This document shows, one piece after another, positions 1-7,954 of a DNA stretch of 64,000 nt. Numbering within the stretch: the stretch's first letter is position 1; each line of letters opens with the position of its first letter. The stretch is from Paenibacillus sp. FJAT-26967. GTDB taxonomy: Bacteria; Bacillota; Bacilli; Paenibacillales; NBRC-103111. The notes below the pieces were generated by a model, which saw only the letters and a program-made list of their open reading frames with translations, made no database searches and was not told the DNA's origin. The stretch spans positions 241,155 to 305,154 of the forward strand of contig NZ_LMXH01000001.1 in assembly GCF_001541095.1 (NCBI RefSeq), in the 5' to 3' direction. Both the position numbers and the translations under genes were made by a program.

Positions 1-429
1 TTTTTTGAAGGAAAAATCTTTGCGAAGCCACATTGAATTAGCTATATGGACGTCTACGCCTTTTCCCGTTTTTTGCAAAAGAGTGTTCAAGGTCTGATTT
101 CCCCGATTAATCTCGTCATCGCTCATTCCCTGCCAGCCCAGTACCGAGGCAATTTGTTCTTTGGTAGTGCCGCTGCTGCCGTTGTAGGTCATGCCCAGCG
201 CCATGGAGATGCTGAGAGGAGAAAGCAGCAAGTTGACATCGGGGTCCTGGAGAGCGAGCTGCTTATGAATCTGCAATCCAAAAGTGTTCGCTGCCTTCAC
301 TACTTTTATATCGAGATTGGAGGCTGTCTCCTGACGTTCTTGTACAGATATTCGGGGCTGGGCCGACAGGGAACAGGAGCTGAGCAGGCTGATGACAATG
401 AAGCCCGCTGCCAGTTTAGTGAATGTCAA
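1..429 (-). CDS. Serpin-family lipoprotein, N-terminal part (runs off window start)
   Basis: Read on the minus strand this encodes the first 143 residues of a secreted serpin (serine/cysteine protease inhibitor); the reactive-centre loop and C-terminus lie outside the window. A lipoprotein signal peptide with lipobox LLSSC (Cys19) is followed by the hallmark serpin segment LLLSPLSISMALGM at about residues 67-80 and NGSSGTTKEQI just after. The start is taken as TTG at 429: an in-frame TAG lies just upstream, no ATG or GTG is available, and GGAGGG sits about ten bases away. Family knowledge: serpins are patchy in bacteria. Surface anchoring would suit defence against outside proteases. Whether it is inhibitory cannot be judged without the hinge region. 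A plus-strand ORF over the same bases is a shadow. Confidence 0.85.
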   Translation of the reverse strand, partial: MTFTKLAAGFIVISLLSSCSLSAQPRISVQERQETASNLDIKVVKAANTFGLQIHKQLALQDPDVNLLLSPLSISMALGMTYNGSSGTTKEQIASVLGWQGMSDDEINRGNQTLNTLLQKTGKGVDVHIANSMWLRKDFSFKK

Positions 430-704
430 AATGATCTAACCCTCCATTATTGTGTGAGTGTGATGTACATGCTTAGACGCGGCTTTTCTGGTAAATGTTT
501 CAATAAAGATAGTTTGGAAAAGGCTCTTTCATATACACAGCTTCTGTAGCGGTGACTGTAACAGCCTGTATACATACATACCGGTTATCCGTGTTCATCT
601 GTAAAAGGGGAAAAAGCAAACGGAGAACCTACTCTTTTTGTTATTCCAAATTCTTCTATAATCAGACTTAGCCGGTCACTTCAAATAGAAAAGGGGTTTG
701 ACGC

Positions 705-896
705 ATGTTTCCTCATTATTATTTTCTGGAAAAAGAAATGGAGCAGCACAATCGGGATCGAGACCGCAAGCTTCGTGATTACAATCGGATAGGCAGATTT
801 CTTCATGCTAGGCGTCAAAAAGAAACCGGGACAGCGGATCAGATGAAGGATATGCATACGAAAGATGTACCAACGAAATCCAGACCCGTCTTATAA
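705..896 (+). CDS. Small hypothetical protein, charged, 63 aa
   Basis: A 63-residue, very hydrophilic protein with no membrane segment and no family I recognise. The N-terminus (MFPHYYFLEKEMEQHN) is aromatic and then becomes rich in Arg, Asp and Lys, suggesting a short helical, possibly nucleic-acid- or protein-binding peptide. The ATG is preceded by AAGGGG at a good distance, and a TATAAT box lies at 657-662 in the upstream gap, although no clear -35 fits. It stands alone between the divergent serpin gene and the small membrane protein gene that follows. Coding is supported by the ribosome binding site and the non-random composition only. Confidence 0.55.
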   Translation: MFPHYYFLEKEMEQHNRDRDRKLRDYNRIGRFLHARRQKETGTADQMKDMHTKDVPTKSRPVL

Positions 897-1016
897 ATCG
901 GGACTTGAGCGCCTAAGGAAACATCATATATCCCCGAAGCCCGTCATAGGATGTACAGATAGGCAGCGTGTCCTCATCCGGATGCGTAACTGTTAATCTC
1001 AGGGGGAGTGTGGACC

Positions 1017-1292
1017 ATGAAAGGATTAAAAAACGTCATTTATATGAGTCTGGCGCTGGGAATGCTGCTGTATTCCGTGCCGCAGCTTAACATCGGAGAA
1101 GGGTTTACCCTGCCAACGGTCGCCGGAGTGGTTTGGATCTGTTTTGCACTGCTGGTCATCGCAGCTCATCTGCATGAGCTTCTGGGTGTCGACGAGGAAA
1201 CGCGTCAGGACCTGGTCCGTGTCAAGCGTATGAAAAGATGGCAGAACGAGCAGAAAATCCAAGGGAAAAAACAGCTGGGGCTTCGGAAATAA
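1017..1292 (+). CDS. Small two-helix membrane protein, unknown function
   Basis: A 91-residue protein with two hydrophobic segments (about residues 7-22 and 33-52), separated by a short loop and followed by a highly charged cytoplasmic tail rich in Lys, Arg, Glu and Gln. The start is placed at ATG 1017, eight bases after GGGGGAG; a GTG at 1008 would add three residues but overlaps the ribosome binding site. Not recognised as a named family. It precedes ytoI on the same strand but is separated by about 160 bases with an independent TATAAT box (1401-1406), so it is probably its own transcription unit. Confidence 0.65.
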   Translation: MKGLKNVIYMSLALGMLLYSVPQLNIGEGFTLPTVAGVVWICFALLVIAAHLHELLGVDEETRQDLVRVKRMKRWQNEQKIQGKKQLGLRK

Positions 1293-1450
1293 CAGGGAAC
1301 TGCCTTATGTTTCGGGTTTACTTAGTCCGGTATGACCCTTTATTTTTCATAAAAAAGGAAATGGTGCCGCTCTGAACTTTTCGTTTGGTTCGTGTTCGTC
1401 TATAATGATACTAACAGACTAATACAGAGAACCGGACGGGGGTAATACAG

Positions 1451-2788
1451 TTGGATGAAACCGGAATGGAGACTTTAACCAAGCATGAGCAAATTCTCCG
1501 TTTTATAGAAAGCTTGAAGATAGGCAGTAAGATCAGCGTCCGCAAAATTGCCGATCAGCTGGAAGTCAGTGAGGGGACCGCTTACCGCGCCATTAAAGAA
1601 GCCGAGAATCAGGGGCTTGTCAGCACGAAGGAACGCGTGGGTACAGTAAGAGTCGGCAAGCGCGAGCGGCGCAACATCGACAAGCTTACCTTCGAAGAAG
1701 TGGTGAATATCGTAGATGGTGAAGTGCTGGGCGGCATGAACGGCCTAGATAAAACGCTCCATAAATTTGTCATTGGAGCTATGGAATTAGACGCGATGCT
1801 TCGCTATGTGGAAGCGGGCTCTCTGCTTATCGTGGGCAACCGGGAAGAGGCCCACGAGATGGCGCTTCAGCATGGGGCGGGGGTGCTGATTACGGGAGGA
1901 TTTCATACGAGCCAGGAAATGACGAAGCTGGCCGATAAGCTGGAGCTTCCAATTATTTCGAGCAGTTATGATTCGTTCACAGTGGCTTCGATGATTAATC
2001 GAGCTATCTATGACCGGCTGATCAAGAAGAAAATTCTTCTTGTTGAAGATATTCTTACATCGAACCCGCATGTGTTTGCGCTGAAGTCGAACAGTACGGT
2101 CAAGGAATGGCGGGCGCTTGTGGAAGAAACGGGACACAGCCGCTTTCCGGTTACGGATGAGTGGAACCGCGTGATTGGACTTGTAGCGCCGAAGGATATG
2201 CTGGGGGCCGAATCCGATCAGACGGTGGACCGTTTAATGACGCGCAACCCGCTTACGGCGGGTCCTCTTACTTCGGTAGCTTCTGCAGCCCATATGATGG
2301 TCTGGGAAGGCATCGAGCTGCTGCCTGTCGTGGATGGTAACCGCAAAATGCTGGGGATTATCAATCGGAACGATGTGCTTAAAGCGATGCAGTACATTCA
2401 GAAACAGCCGCAGAATGGCGAGACATTCGAAGATTTGATATGGGGAAGATTCGAGGAATTCCGGGATGAGCAGGGCAATGTGGTGTTCAAGGGTACGATT
2501 ACTCCGCAAATGACCAATCATCTGGGAACCGTATCCGAGGGTGTTTTGACGACACTCATGACAGAGGCCGCTTATCGTGTGGTACAAACGGTAAAGAAAG
2601 GCGACCTTGTCATGGATAATATGTCTACTTATTTCATTAAGCCGGTTCAGATGGAAAGCGAGATCCAGATCCGCCCGAATATTCTGGAGGTGAGCCGGAA
2701 GTTCGGTAAGATCGATGTGCAAATCTATCACGCCGGCACTTTAGTATGCAGAGCGATGCTGACGGCTCAATTTATAGACGGGGTTTAA
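1451..2788 (+). CDS. ytoI: YtoI-like DRTGG/CBS/hotdog regulator
   Basis: A 445-residue multi-domain protein colinear with YtoI of Bacillus. The order is: an N-terminal winged-helix segment (KHEQILRFIESLKIGSKIS, then EGTAYRAIKEAENQGLV), a DRTGG domain (about 75-180), a pair of CBS domains (about 200-320, which in this family bind adenosyl nucleotides), and a C-terminal hotdog domain (about 330-440). This suggests a ligand-sensing DNA-binding regulator; the ligand and targets are unknown. The start is TTG 1451, with GGGGGT at a correct distance; an in-frame ATG at 1466 has no ribosome binding site. The gene is transcribed towards ytpI, and the two stop codons overlap. Confidence 0.85.
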   Translation: MDETGMETLTKHEQILRFIESLKIGSKISVRKIADQLEVSEGTAYRAIKEAENQGLVSTKERVGTVRVGKRERRNIDKLTFEEVVNIVDGEVLGGMNGLDKTLHKFVIGAMELDAMLRYVEAGSLLIVGNREEAHEMALQHGAGVLITGGFHTSQEMTKLADKLELPIISSSYDSFTVASMINRAIYDRLIKKKILLVEDILTSNPHVFALKSNSTVKEWRALVEETGHSRFPVTDEWNRVIGLVAPKDMLGAESDQTVDRLMTRNPLTAGPLTSVASAAHMMVWEGIELLPVVDGNRKMLGIINRNDVLKAMQYIQKQPQNGETFEDLIWGRFEEFRDEQGNVVFKGTITPQMTNHLGTVSEGVLTTLMTEAAYRVVQTVKKGDLVMDNMSTYFIKPVQMESEIQIRPNILEVSRKFGKIDVQIYHAGTLVCRAMLTAQFIDGV

Positions 2789-3081
2789 CGGGACATCCGG
2801 TTAAAATAAGCATAATTGCGAATTCCGGCAAATAAATTAAAGAGGCCAAGCAGCATGCAGACCGTACCGAAAACTCGGCGTGTGGCCGTGTCGGACATAA
2901 AGAAAAGCTGCGTAATGGCAATGACGATAAGCATCAATCCCATGCTGATGTTCATCAGAGCGGTATTGATGCCCTTTTGTTTCGGATCGGTTTGACGGCG
3001 AGAACGGAAGCTGAAGATAACCGAGAATAGAAGCGTAATGAAGATCAGGACAGATAATGCAATTTGTATCGTTTCGAGCAT
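2785..3081 (-). CDS. ytpI: YtpI-family small membrane protein
   Basis: A 98-residue membrane protein with three predicted hydrophobic segments (about residues 5-24, 42-64, 70-90). It matches the YtpI family of Bacillales in size, helix layout (RRQTDPKQKGINTALMN between helices 1 and 2) and position next to ytoI. AGGGGGA lies in front of the ATG. The function of YtpI is not established. It is convergent with ytoI with a 4-base overlap of the reading frames, so the two mRNAs must overlap at their 3' ends. Confidence 0.8.
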   Translation of the reverse strand: MLETIQIALSVLIFITLLFSVIFSFRSRRQTDPKQKGINTALMNISMGLMLIVIAITQLFFMSDTATRRVFGTVCMLLGLFNLFAGIRNYAYFNRMSR

Positions 3082-3134
3082 CTAATAAAATCCCCCTATT
3101 GAGCGTTTTGCTTTAACTGTACCGACTTTCCGGG

Positions 3135-3173
3135 CAAAAAGCAACGAAGCCGGGGCCTTGTAGGCAGCCGGCT
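3135..3173 (-). terminator. Possible weak terminator after the 50-aa ORF
   Basis: Inverted repeat AGCCGG/CCGGCT (arms at 3168-3173 and 3148-3153) followed on the minus strand by a T-rich stretch that is interrupted (TCGTTGCTTTTTG). It lies between the 50-codon minus-strand ORF and ytpI and could separate them. The stem is short and the loop long, so this is tentative. Confidence 0.35.
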
Positions 3174-3255
3174 CTATCCATAAAAGAAGGAAAGAAATTT
3201 ATTAATGTAGAACTATGAACTGACAAGGTTCAATAAACGACTTCATAACAGCATT

Positions 3256-3408
3256 CTAAGCAGGATAGTTTTTTATCTCTAGTTTCTTTTTTAAACTTTC
3301 CCAGGAGGAGTTGAGCTGTACATACGGTACCTCGACTGCTTCAAATTTTTCAACTAACGCGTCCTTAAGCAGATCCTCAAAATGGCTATCGAATTGATAC
3401 TGGGTCAT
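3256..3408 (-). CDS. Unrecognised 50-aa protein beside the Com locus
   Basis: A 50-residue ORF with a near-ideal ribosome binding site (TAGGAGTG eight bases before the ATG). The product is acidic at its N-terminal half and basic at its C-terminal end, soluble, with a single Trp in NSSWESLKKK. I do not recognise it. It lies on the same strand as the candidate comX gene but beyond the terminator hairpin at 3685-3728, so it has its own promoter; a plausible -10 (TACAAT on the minus strand, 3443-3448) lacks a good -35, which suits an activator-dependent promoter. A ComA-box-like palindrome lies upstream. It could be a ComA-controlled target or modulator; this is inference. Confidence 0.6.
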   Translation of the reverse strand: MTQYQFDSHFEDLLKDALVEKFEAVEVPYVQLNSSWESLKKKLEIKNYPA

Positions 3409-3516
3409 AAAGAACACTCCTAAGCTCTAAACTATGGATAATATTGTATACTTTTATATTATCTTTAAAAGCTTACATATTCAGCGCAATTTTGTTTCGC
3501 TACCATGCAAATTCAT

Positions 3517-3532
3517 CTGCACTCTTGTGCAA
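3517..3532. promoter_or_regulatory. ComA-box-like palindrome
   Basis: CTGCAC-TCTT-GTGCAA, a 6-4-6 inverted repeat with one mismatch. Known ComA boxes have the form TTGCGG-N4-CCGCAA; arm length and spacing match and the TTGC/GCAA ends match on one side. It lies roughly 88 bases upstream of the predicted start of the 50-aa transcript. In AT-rich DNA short palindromes arise by chance, so this is suggestive only. Confidence 0.35.
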
Positions 3533-3684
3533 CCGGATAAACATGGTATGGGGTTATATTTTCCTATCATATAGGGACACAATTAGGTCCTAATGTCTCA
3601 AAGTATGTAGTTAGACTTAAAGGATCGGGTTGAATGCGCATTTTCTGCTGCGTTTGAGCGCAAATTCAAGGTTAGGGGCAAACA

Positions 3685-3728
3685 AAAAAGATTGCGTATC
3701 CGTAATTAAGCGGATAGGCAATCTTTTT
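3685..3728 (-). terminator. Bidirectional-looking terminator after comX-like ORF
   Basis: Long stem with arms 3685-3702 and 3711-3728 (one mismatch), an 8-base loop TAATTAAG, and A-run/T-run flanks on both sides. On the minus strand it follows the candidate comX stop codon by about 25 bases and would end that transcript, making the pheromone gene monocistronic. Confidence 0.85.
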
Positions 3729-3753
3729 GTTTTTTGCTATGATGTGGATAGGT

Positions 3754-3921
3754 TTACCACATTAAATATCTAACTTCTGGCTTCTCGCTAATTACGGCTT
3801 TCTGCAAGGATGCCACTTCGAGTTTAGACAAAGATGTGGAGGATGAGGATACCGAATTGGAACTTACTGCTTCTTTGACCGCTTGCTTAAGTTCACGGGA
3901 CCATAGTACTGCCGTTTGCAT
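3754..3921 (-). CDS. comX: Candidate ComX-type pheromone precursor, 55 aa, Trp-terminal
   Basis: A 55-codon ORF divergent from comP, preceded by AGAGAGGTG at a proper distance and followed by a strong terminator. The peptide is polar with a Ser-rich middle and ends EVRYLMW, the last residue before the stop being Trp. Family knowledge: ComX precursors are about 55 residues, very poorly conserved, and are isoprenylated by ComQ on a Trp at or near the C-terminus, then cut to a short C-terminal pheromone sensed by ComP. Size, position between nothing else and comP, and the terminal Trp fit this role. There is a second Trp at position 7. The call is an inference from context plus the Trp; sequence identity to known ComX cannot be expected. 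Confidence 0.65.
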   Translation of the reverse strand: MQTAVLWSRELKQAVKEAVSSNSVSSSSTSLSKLEVASLQKAVISEKPEVRYLMW

Positions 3922-4002
3922 GACAGACACCTCTCTTTAAGAAGGATATATAACTTATTTCCTATATTACCTTAAAATCTTTCACTCGAAAAGGCGGATT
4001 TT

Positions 4003-6330
4003 ATGAAAATCAATAAAAAATGGTTGATCTTGTTTTTATTAGTCATCATCTTCCTGCAAATATGGAGCTTAAGAGTAGCTTATCGCTATCCCTATTTAGG
4101 TATTTTGCTTGAACAGAATGCAAATAAACAGTGGTATATCTCACAATTAGAAAAAGTAAGTATAGGGGACCGGATTGGTTTTCACACTAAAGATATTATT
4201 CTAAGTATTGATGGAAAAGAACCTGCAGAACATTTTACAGTTAAAAAATATTACAGTATAGAGCAGGCCGATGAAATTAAAATTCTTCGGGACGGTAAAG
4301 AATTATTGTTTGTAACAAGAGATCATGCCACCTCAATGACTATTGATATTCTTTCTTTATTAGGTGAAATAATTGCTTTGTTATTCGCTTATTTCTTGTT
4401 CAGCCGACAATCTAATTCGAAATCAGCCTTTATGCTCTCCGCTGTATTTCTTAATATTGCTCTTATATTTATGTGTTTAGGAGCGTCCATTCGAATAGAT
4501 ATTTTGGCGAAAGGGATGATAACAAGTTTAGTGGCTTGTCTGCCCTTTGTATTTTTACATTTCTTAATTACTTTCTTTAAAGAGAAATCTAGTTTGAATA
4601 TATCTACTAAATTCATGAAATATGTCTATATGACCTTAACATTATCTTCTTTCCTTCAATTGGGCATGTTTCTGCCGGACATTAATATCGGGTTCTACAA
4701 AACAATTTATTACGGAACGATGTTTATATTTGTAATCGGGTTTTTACTGAATATATATTGGCTCGGCTATCTCTACAATAAATACCGCAAAACAAATGAT
4801 TACTTATTTACGGTTATCAAAACGGTCATCATAGCGCTGACGATTTCATTCTTCCCGCTCGTTTTCCTGACATTCATCCCAAGAATCGTATTCCAGCAGG
4901 AATTAGCTTTTTCCTACTACAGCGGTTGGTTTGTACTCGTATTTCCAGTCGTTTTCGGTTATCTGATTATGTCCAAGCAGTTGTATGACTTGGATATTAT
5001 CCTAAGAAGAATTTATTCCACAGCCGTTATTTCGATTCTTCCGAGTGTTGTGCTGGTTGCTGTGAACTACTTTATTTTCCAGAAAGATGCCAGCGTCAAG
5101 CATTTGGTAATCAGTTTCACTACGACCATGGTTGTCCTGACCTTCGTTACTTACTCCCTGGAGTATTTTGCGACGAGGCTGGAGAAGATCATGTTCCCTA
5201 GGAAATATCACTTGCAGAACTCGCTTAAGAAAATTGCCACAGACCTCGGCAGCATTACCAATTTCCGTGAGTTAAAAGACATTGTTCTCGTGGATATCGT
5301 CGATACGCTGCAGGTATTCGGGGGTGCTATCGTCATTCAGTACGCATCCGGAAATCTGGAAATTATCAGCGAAGGAAACATTGACGAGAAGGAAGTTAAA
5401 CGGCGGTTTATTTCGAATGACTGGTTTGACTCGGAGTATACGAGAACGTTAATCAAGGGTCATGAGGAGTATATTTCCTATCTGGTTCTGACTAAGAAGA
5501 AGACGAATACGTTTATGAACCGGGAAGAAAATCAGTGGCTGAATTTGATTATCTCATATTTATCCGTCAGCCTGGAGAATTTGTATCTGATCCGCAAGCT
5601 GAACATGAAACTGCTGGAGCTCGCATCCGAGCTTCCTAATCAGGAAGGCTCTTCCGATTATGTCTGGTTCCGTAAAACGATGTTCGATCTGCAGGAAAAG
5701 GAACGTACCCGGATTGCAACCGATCTTCACGACACGACTATGCAGGACATCTTTTTCGTCCAGAGGAAGCTTAAGAATCTGCAGAAGCAGATGTTGAATC
5801 CGGATGACCACCGTCTGCTCAAAGATATTTTGAATCATCTGGAGCTTATTAATATGAACCTCCGGCAGTGCTGTTTTGAACTGAATCCGTATTTGCTCAA
5901 GAACATAGGACTTGTCCGTGCGCTTCAGAATCTGGTAGATACGGAGTCAAGCATGGGAGACTATGAGATTCAGTTCAGCACAGAGGGCAAAACAACGGCT
6001 ATGGAAAATCTCGATTATGATGCCAAACGCCATATTTTCCGGGTGATCCAGGAGTTAATCACGAATGCCAAGAAGCATTCACAGGCCAGCAGGTTGTTCA
6101 TCCAGCTGCGTGCAAGCGGAGAGGAAGTTGTTATCCATTACGAAGACGATGGCGTTGGCTTTCAGCAGGAACTGGCAGGACGCAAAACAGTTGGCCGTTC
6201 GGGCATGGGCCTGGAACAGATGAAAGGCCGTGTGCTGCATTTGAACGGTAACTTTCGAATGGACACCATGTCAGGCAAAGGCGTCGAGGTTACGATTCAC
6301 ATCCCAATAAAGGAGGGCTTACTGACATGA
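4003..6330 (+). CDS. comP: ComP-like membrane sensor histidine kinase with PDZ-like domain
   Basis: A 775-residue kinase. TM1 (about 7-25) is followed by an extracytoplasmic PDZ-like region (GDRIGFHTKDIILSIDGKEP near 52-71), then a block of further membrane helices to about residue 390, a cytoplasmic linker, a HisKA_3 dimerisation domain with TDLHDTTMQ (phospho-acceptor His576) and an HATPase domain with N box (QELITNAKKHS), DDGVGF (715-720) and GRSGMGLEQM. This is the layout of ComP, the receptor for the prenylated ComX pheromone, which phosphorylates ComA. AAGGCGG precedes the ATG. The N-terminal half has more AT-rich codons than the C-terminal half, as seen for pheromone-specific receptor domains. 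The stop overlaps the comA start (ATGA). Confidence 0.85.
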   Translation: MKINKKWLILFLLVIIFLQIWSLRVAYRYPYLGILLEQNANKQWYISQLEKVSIGDRIGFHTKDIILSIDGKEPAEHFTVKKYYSIEQADEIKILRDGKELLFVTRDHATSMTIDILSLLGEIIALLFAYFLFSRQSNSKSAFMLSAVFLNIALIFMCLGASIRIDILAKGMITSLVACLPFVFLHFLITFFKEKSSLNISTKFMKYVYMTLTLSSFLQLGMFLPDINIGFYKTIYYGTMFIFVIGFLLNIYWLGYLYNKYRKTNDYLFTVIKTVIIALTISFFPLVFLTFIPRIVFQQELAFSYYSGWFVLVFPVVFGYLIMSKQLYDLDIILRRIYSTAVISILPSVVLVAVNYFIFQKDASVKHLVISFTTTMVVLTFVTYSLEYFATRLEKIMFPRKYHLQNSLKKIATDLGSITNFRELKDIVLVDIVDTLQVFGGAIVIQYASGNLEIISEGNIDEKEVKRRFISNDWFDSEYTRTLIKGHEEYISYLVLTKKKTNTFMNREENQWLNLIISYLSVSLENLYLIRKLNMKLLELASELPNQEGSSDYVWFRKTMFDLQEKERTRIATDLHDTTMQDIFFVQRKLKNLQKQMLNPDDHRLLKDILNHLELINMNLRQCCFELNPYLLKNIGLVRALQNLVDTESSMGDYEIQFSTEGKTTAMENLDYDAKRHIFRVIQELITNAKKHSQASRLFIQLRASGEEVVIHYEDDGVGFQQELAGRKTVGRSGMGLEQMKGRVLHLNGNFRMDTMSGKGVEVTIHIPIKEGLLT

Positions 6331-6950
6331 ATAATATACAGCAGATCCTGATTGTAGATGACCACCCCGCCATGGCTTACGGGACGAAATTCATTCTTGA
6401 GCAGGAAAAAGATATTCAGGTTGTGGGTGTAGCTAACAGCGGGGAAAGCGGTATCGAAATGATGATGCAGCTGAAGCCTTCCATTATTTTTCTCGATTTT
6501 CACCTGCCGGATTTAACAGGGATGGAAGTCGCAGTCAAGATGAGGGAAATAGATGAAACGATTCAAATTGTTATTTTCACGGGAATTGATTATATGCCGA
6601 TTCTGAATAATCTGCTCGATCTGGGTGTATGCGGCATTATGTCCAAAGATTCAAGCGAGGAGCAGATCCGCAATATGATGCGTTCTTTAAAAGAAGGCCA
6701 GACGGTTATTCCTATATCGCTGCTGCATCAATTACGGCTGAGCCAGCCGGAGGATGATATGTCGAGTTTGACCGACGAGGAAATCAATATCATGAACCAG
6801 ATTGTAAAAGGGGCGACCAACGAGCAGATTGCCGATGAAATTCATATGAGCAAGCGTTCCGTAGATAACTACGTGCGCAAAATATATGATAAGTTCGGAG
6901 TGAAATCACGCGCCCAAGCCATCGAGAAATTCATACAGATGAAGCGTTAA
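6327..6950 (+). CDS. comA: ComA-like response regulator (NarL/FixJ family)
   Basis: A 207-residue two-domain regulator: receiver domain (1-120) with acidic pocket DD at 11-12, phospho-acceptor Asp57 in FLDFHLPD and the conserved Lys in SKDSS, then a LuxR-type helix-turn-helix (about 140-205; TNEQIADEIHMSKRSVDNY). It overlaps the comP stop by 4 bases, so the two are translationally coupled, and is the cognate regulator. Known ComA proteins bind TTGCGG-N4-CCGCAA and activate competence, surfactin and degQ-type genes; the targets here are unknown. Confidence 0.85.
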   Translation: MNNIQQILIVDDHPAMAYGTKFILEQEKDIQVVGVANSGESGIEMMMQLKPSIIFLDFHLPDLTGMEVAVKMREIDETIQIVIFTGIDYMPILNNLLDLGVCGIMSKDSSEEQIRNMMRSLKEGQTVIPISLLHQLRLSQPEDDMSSLTDEEINIMNQIVKGATNEQIADEIHMSKRSVDNYVRKIYDKFGVKSRAQAIEKFIQMKR

Positions 6951-7000
6951 GCGTTAGAGTATAGAAGCGACATATCTACAATCCGAAAAGGCGGTGCCGC

Positions 7001-7939
7001 ATGAAGGCGGAAGTTTGGAGCGAGATCCAGAATCTTATCGAAACGCACTTTCCCATAGAGTCTTTACGTCTCTTGATGAAGAAAAGTGTGGAGGACAAGC
7101 GGGAGGAGCAATCCATCTGGGGGGAGTTAACACTCGGCGCACATGATTTGCTGGGCGGGAATCATCCCGCTATTCACCGGGTAGCTGCACTTACGGAGCT
7201 GATTCTTCTGGCACTGGATATTATGGATGACCTGCAGGATCAGGACAATACAGCCAAACCTTGGATGAGAATTCCGCAGGAACAAGCCTTGAATATCTAC
7301 ACCGGTTTTGTAACGGCTTCGATCTCGGAATTAGGGGCTCTGCGCCTGCGCTATCCGGGAAGCCCTCTTCCCGATCCGGCTCAGGTCGGGCGGTTTATAA
7401 CCGAGGCGATCAACGGGCAGCATCTGGATATTACTTGCGCGGCTCAGAGCGAAGAGGATTATGTAGATATGGTACAGCGCAAATCGGGTGCATTGGTGCA
7501 GCTTGCTCTTTATTTGGGCTATACCTGCACCCTTGGCGGCAGTAATGAAGAAACGGTTAGCCAATTAAACCTGCTGGGTCTTTATACGGGCTTGATGGCG
7601 CAGCTGGACAACGACCTGAGCGATTTGCTCCGTTTTGACTATAAGAACGATATTGTCCAGAAGAAACAGACCATTCCCGTGATGTTCTTGCTGGATGAAG
7701 AGGAAGAGGGCTCCCCTTGGATCCGGCAGTATTACCAGGGCGAAATCGACCAAGAGCAGTTTTTGAAGCATAAGCCGGAATGCGTGGAGTATATTTATGG
7801 CTCCGGCTGTATTGAATACACGCGCACCATACAGAACTTATATCTTCACCACGCGGACGAGCTGCTGGCGGAAATACCCGCACTTGCTTCTAACAAAGAA
7901 GCATTCCGGCAAGTCGCGCTGGCGCGTTTTGAGCTGTAG
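7001..7939 (+). CDS. comQ: ComQ-like polyprenyl synthase / pheromone prenyltransferase
   Basis: A 312-residue isoprenyl-synthase-fold protein. The first Asp-rich motif is DDLQD (76-80) and the second NDLSD (204-208), with a GQHLDI segment near 139-144. ComQ enzymes attach geranyl or farnesyl to the Trp of ComX and have this reduced second motif (NDxxD) rather than the full DDxxD of chain-elongating synthases. It follows comA by 50 bases on the same strand with AAAGGCGG before the ATG, so comP-comA-comQ look like one operon. In B. subtilis comQ comes first (comQ-comX-comP-comA); here it is last. A generic polyprenyl synthase is less likely given the neighbours. Confidence 0.75.
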   Translation: MKAEVWSEIQNLIETHFPIESLRLLMKKSVEDKREEQSIWGELTLGAHDLLGGNHPAIHRVAALTELILLALDIMDDLQDQDNTAKPWMRIPQEQALNIYTGFVTASISELGALRLRYPGSPLPDPAQVGRFITEAINGQHLDITCAAQSEEDYVDMVQRKSGALVQLALYLGYTCTLGGSNEETVSQLNLLGLYTGLMAQLDNDLSDLLRFDYKNDIVQKKQTIPVMFLLDEEEEGSPWIRQYYQGEIDQEQFLKHKPECVEYIYGSGCIEYTRTIQNLYLHHADELLAEIPALASNKEAFRQVALARFEL

Positions 7940-7954
7940 TCCTCAGGAAGTTGG

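Noticed and set aside
46..549. 167-codon plus-strand ORF
   Set aside because: It is antisense to the serpin gene, has no ribosome binding site, and its translation has no protein-like organisation.
3576..3598. Palindrome ATTAGG-T-CCTAAT with flanking GACA/TGTC
   Set aside because: It is a clear dyad in the 345-base comX/50-aa intergenic region, but I know of no matching operator and cannot tie it to a promoter.
3630..3669. TTGAA/TTCAA stem-loop with GCGC pairs
   Set aside because: It could be a folded RNA, but one arm has two extra bases and no T tract follows; evidence is too weak for a call.
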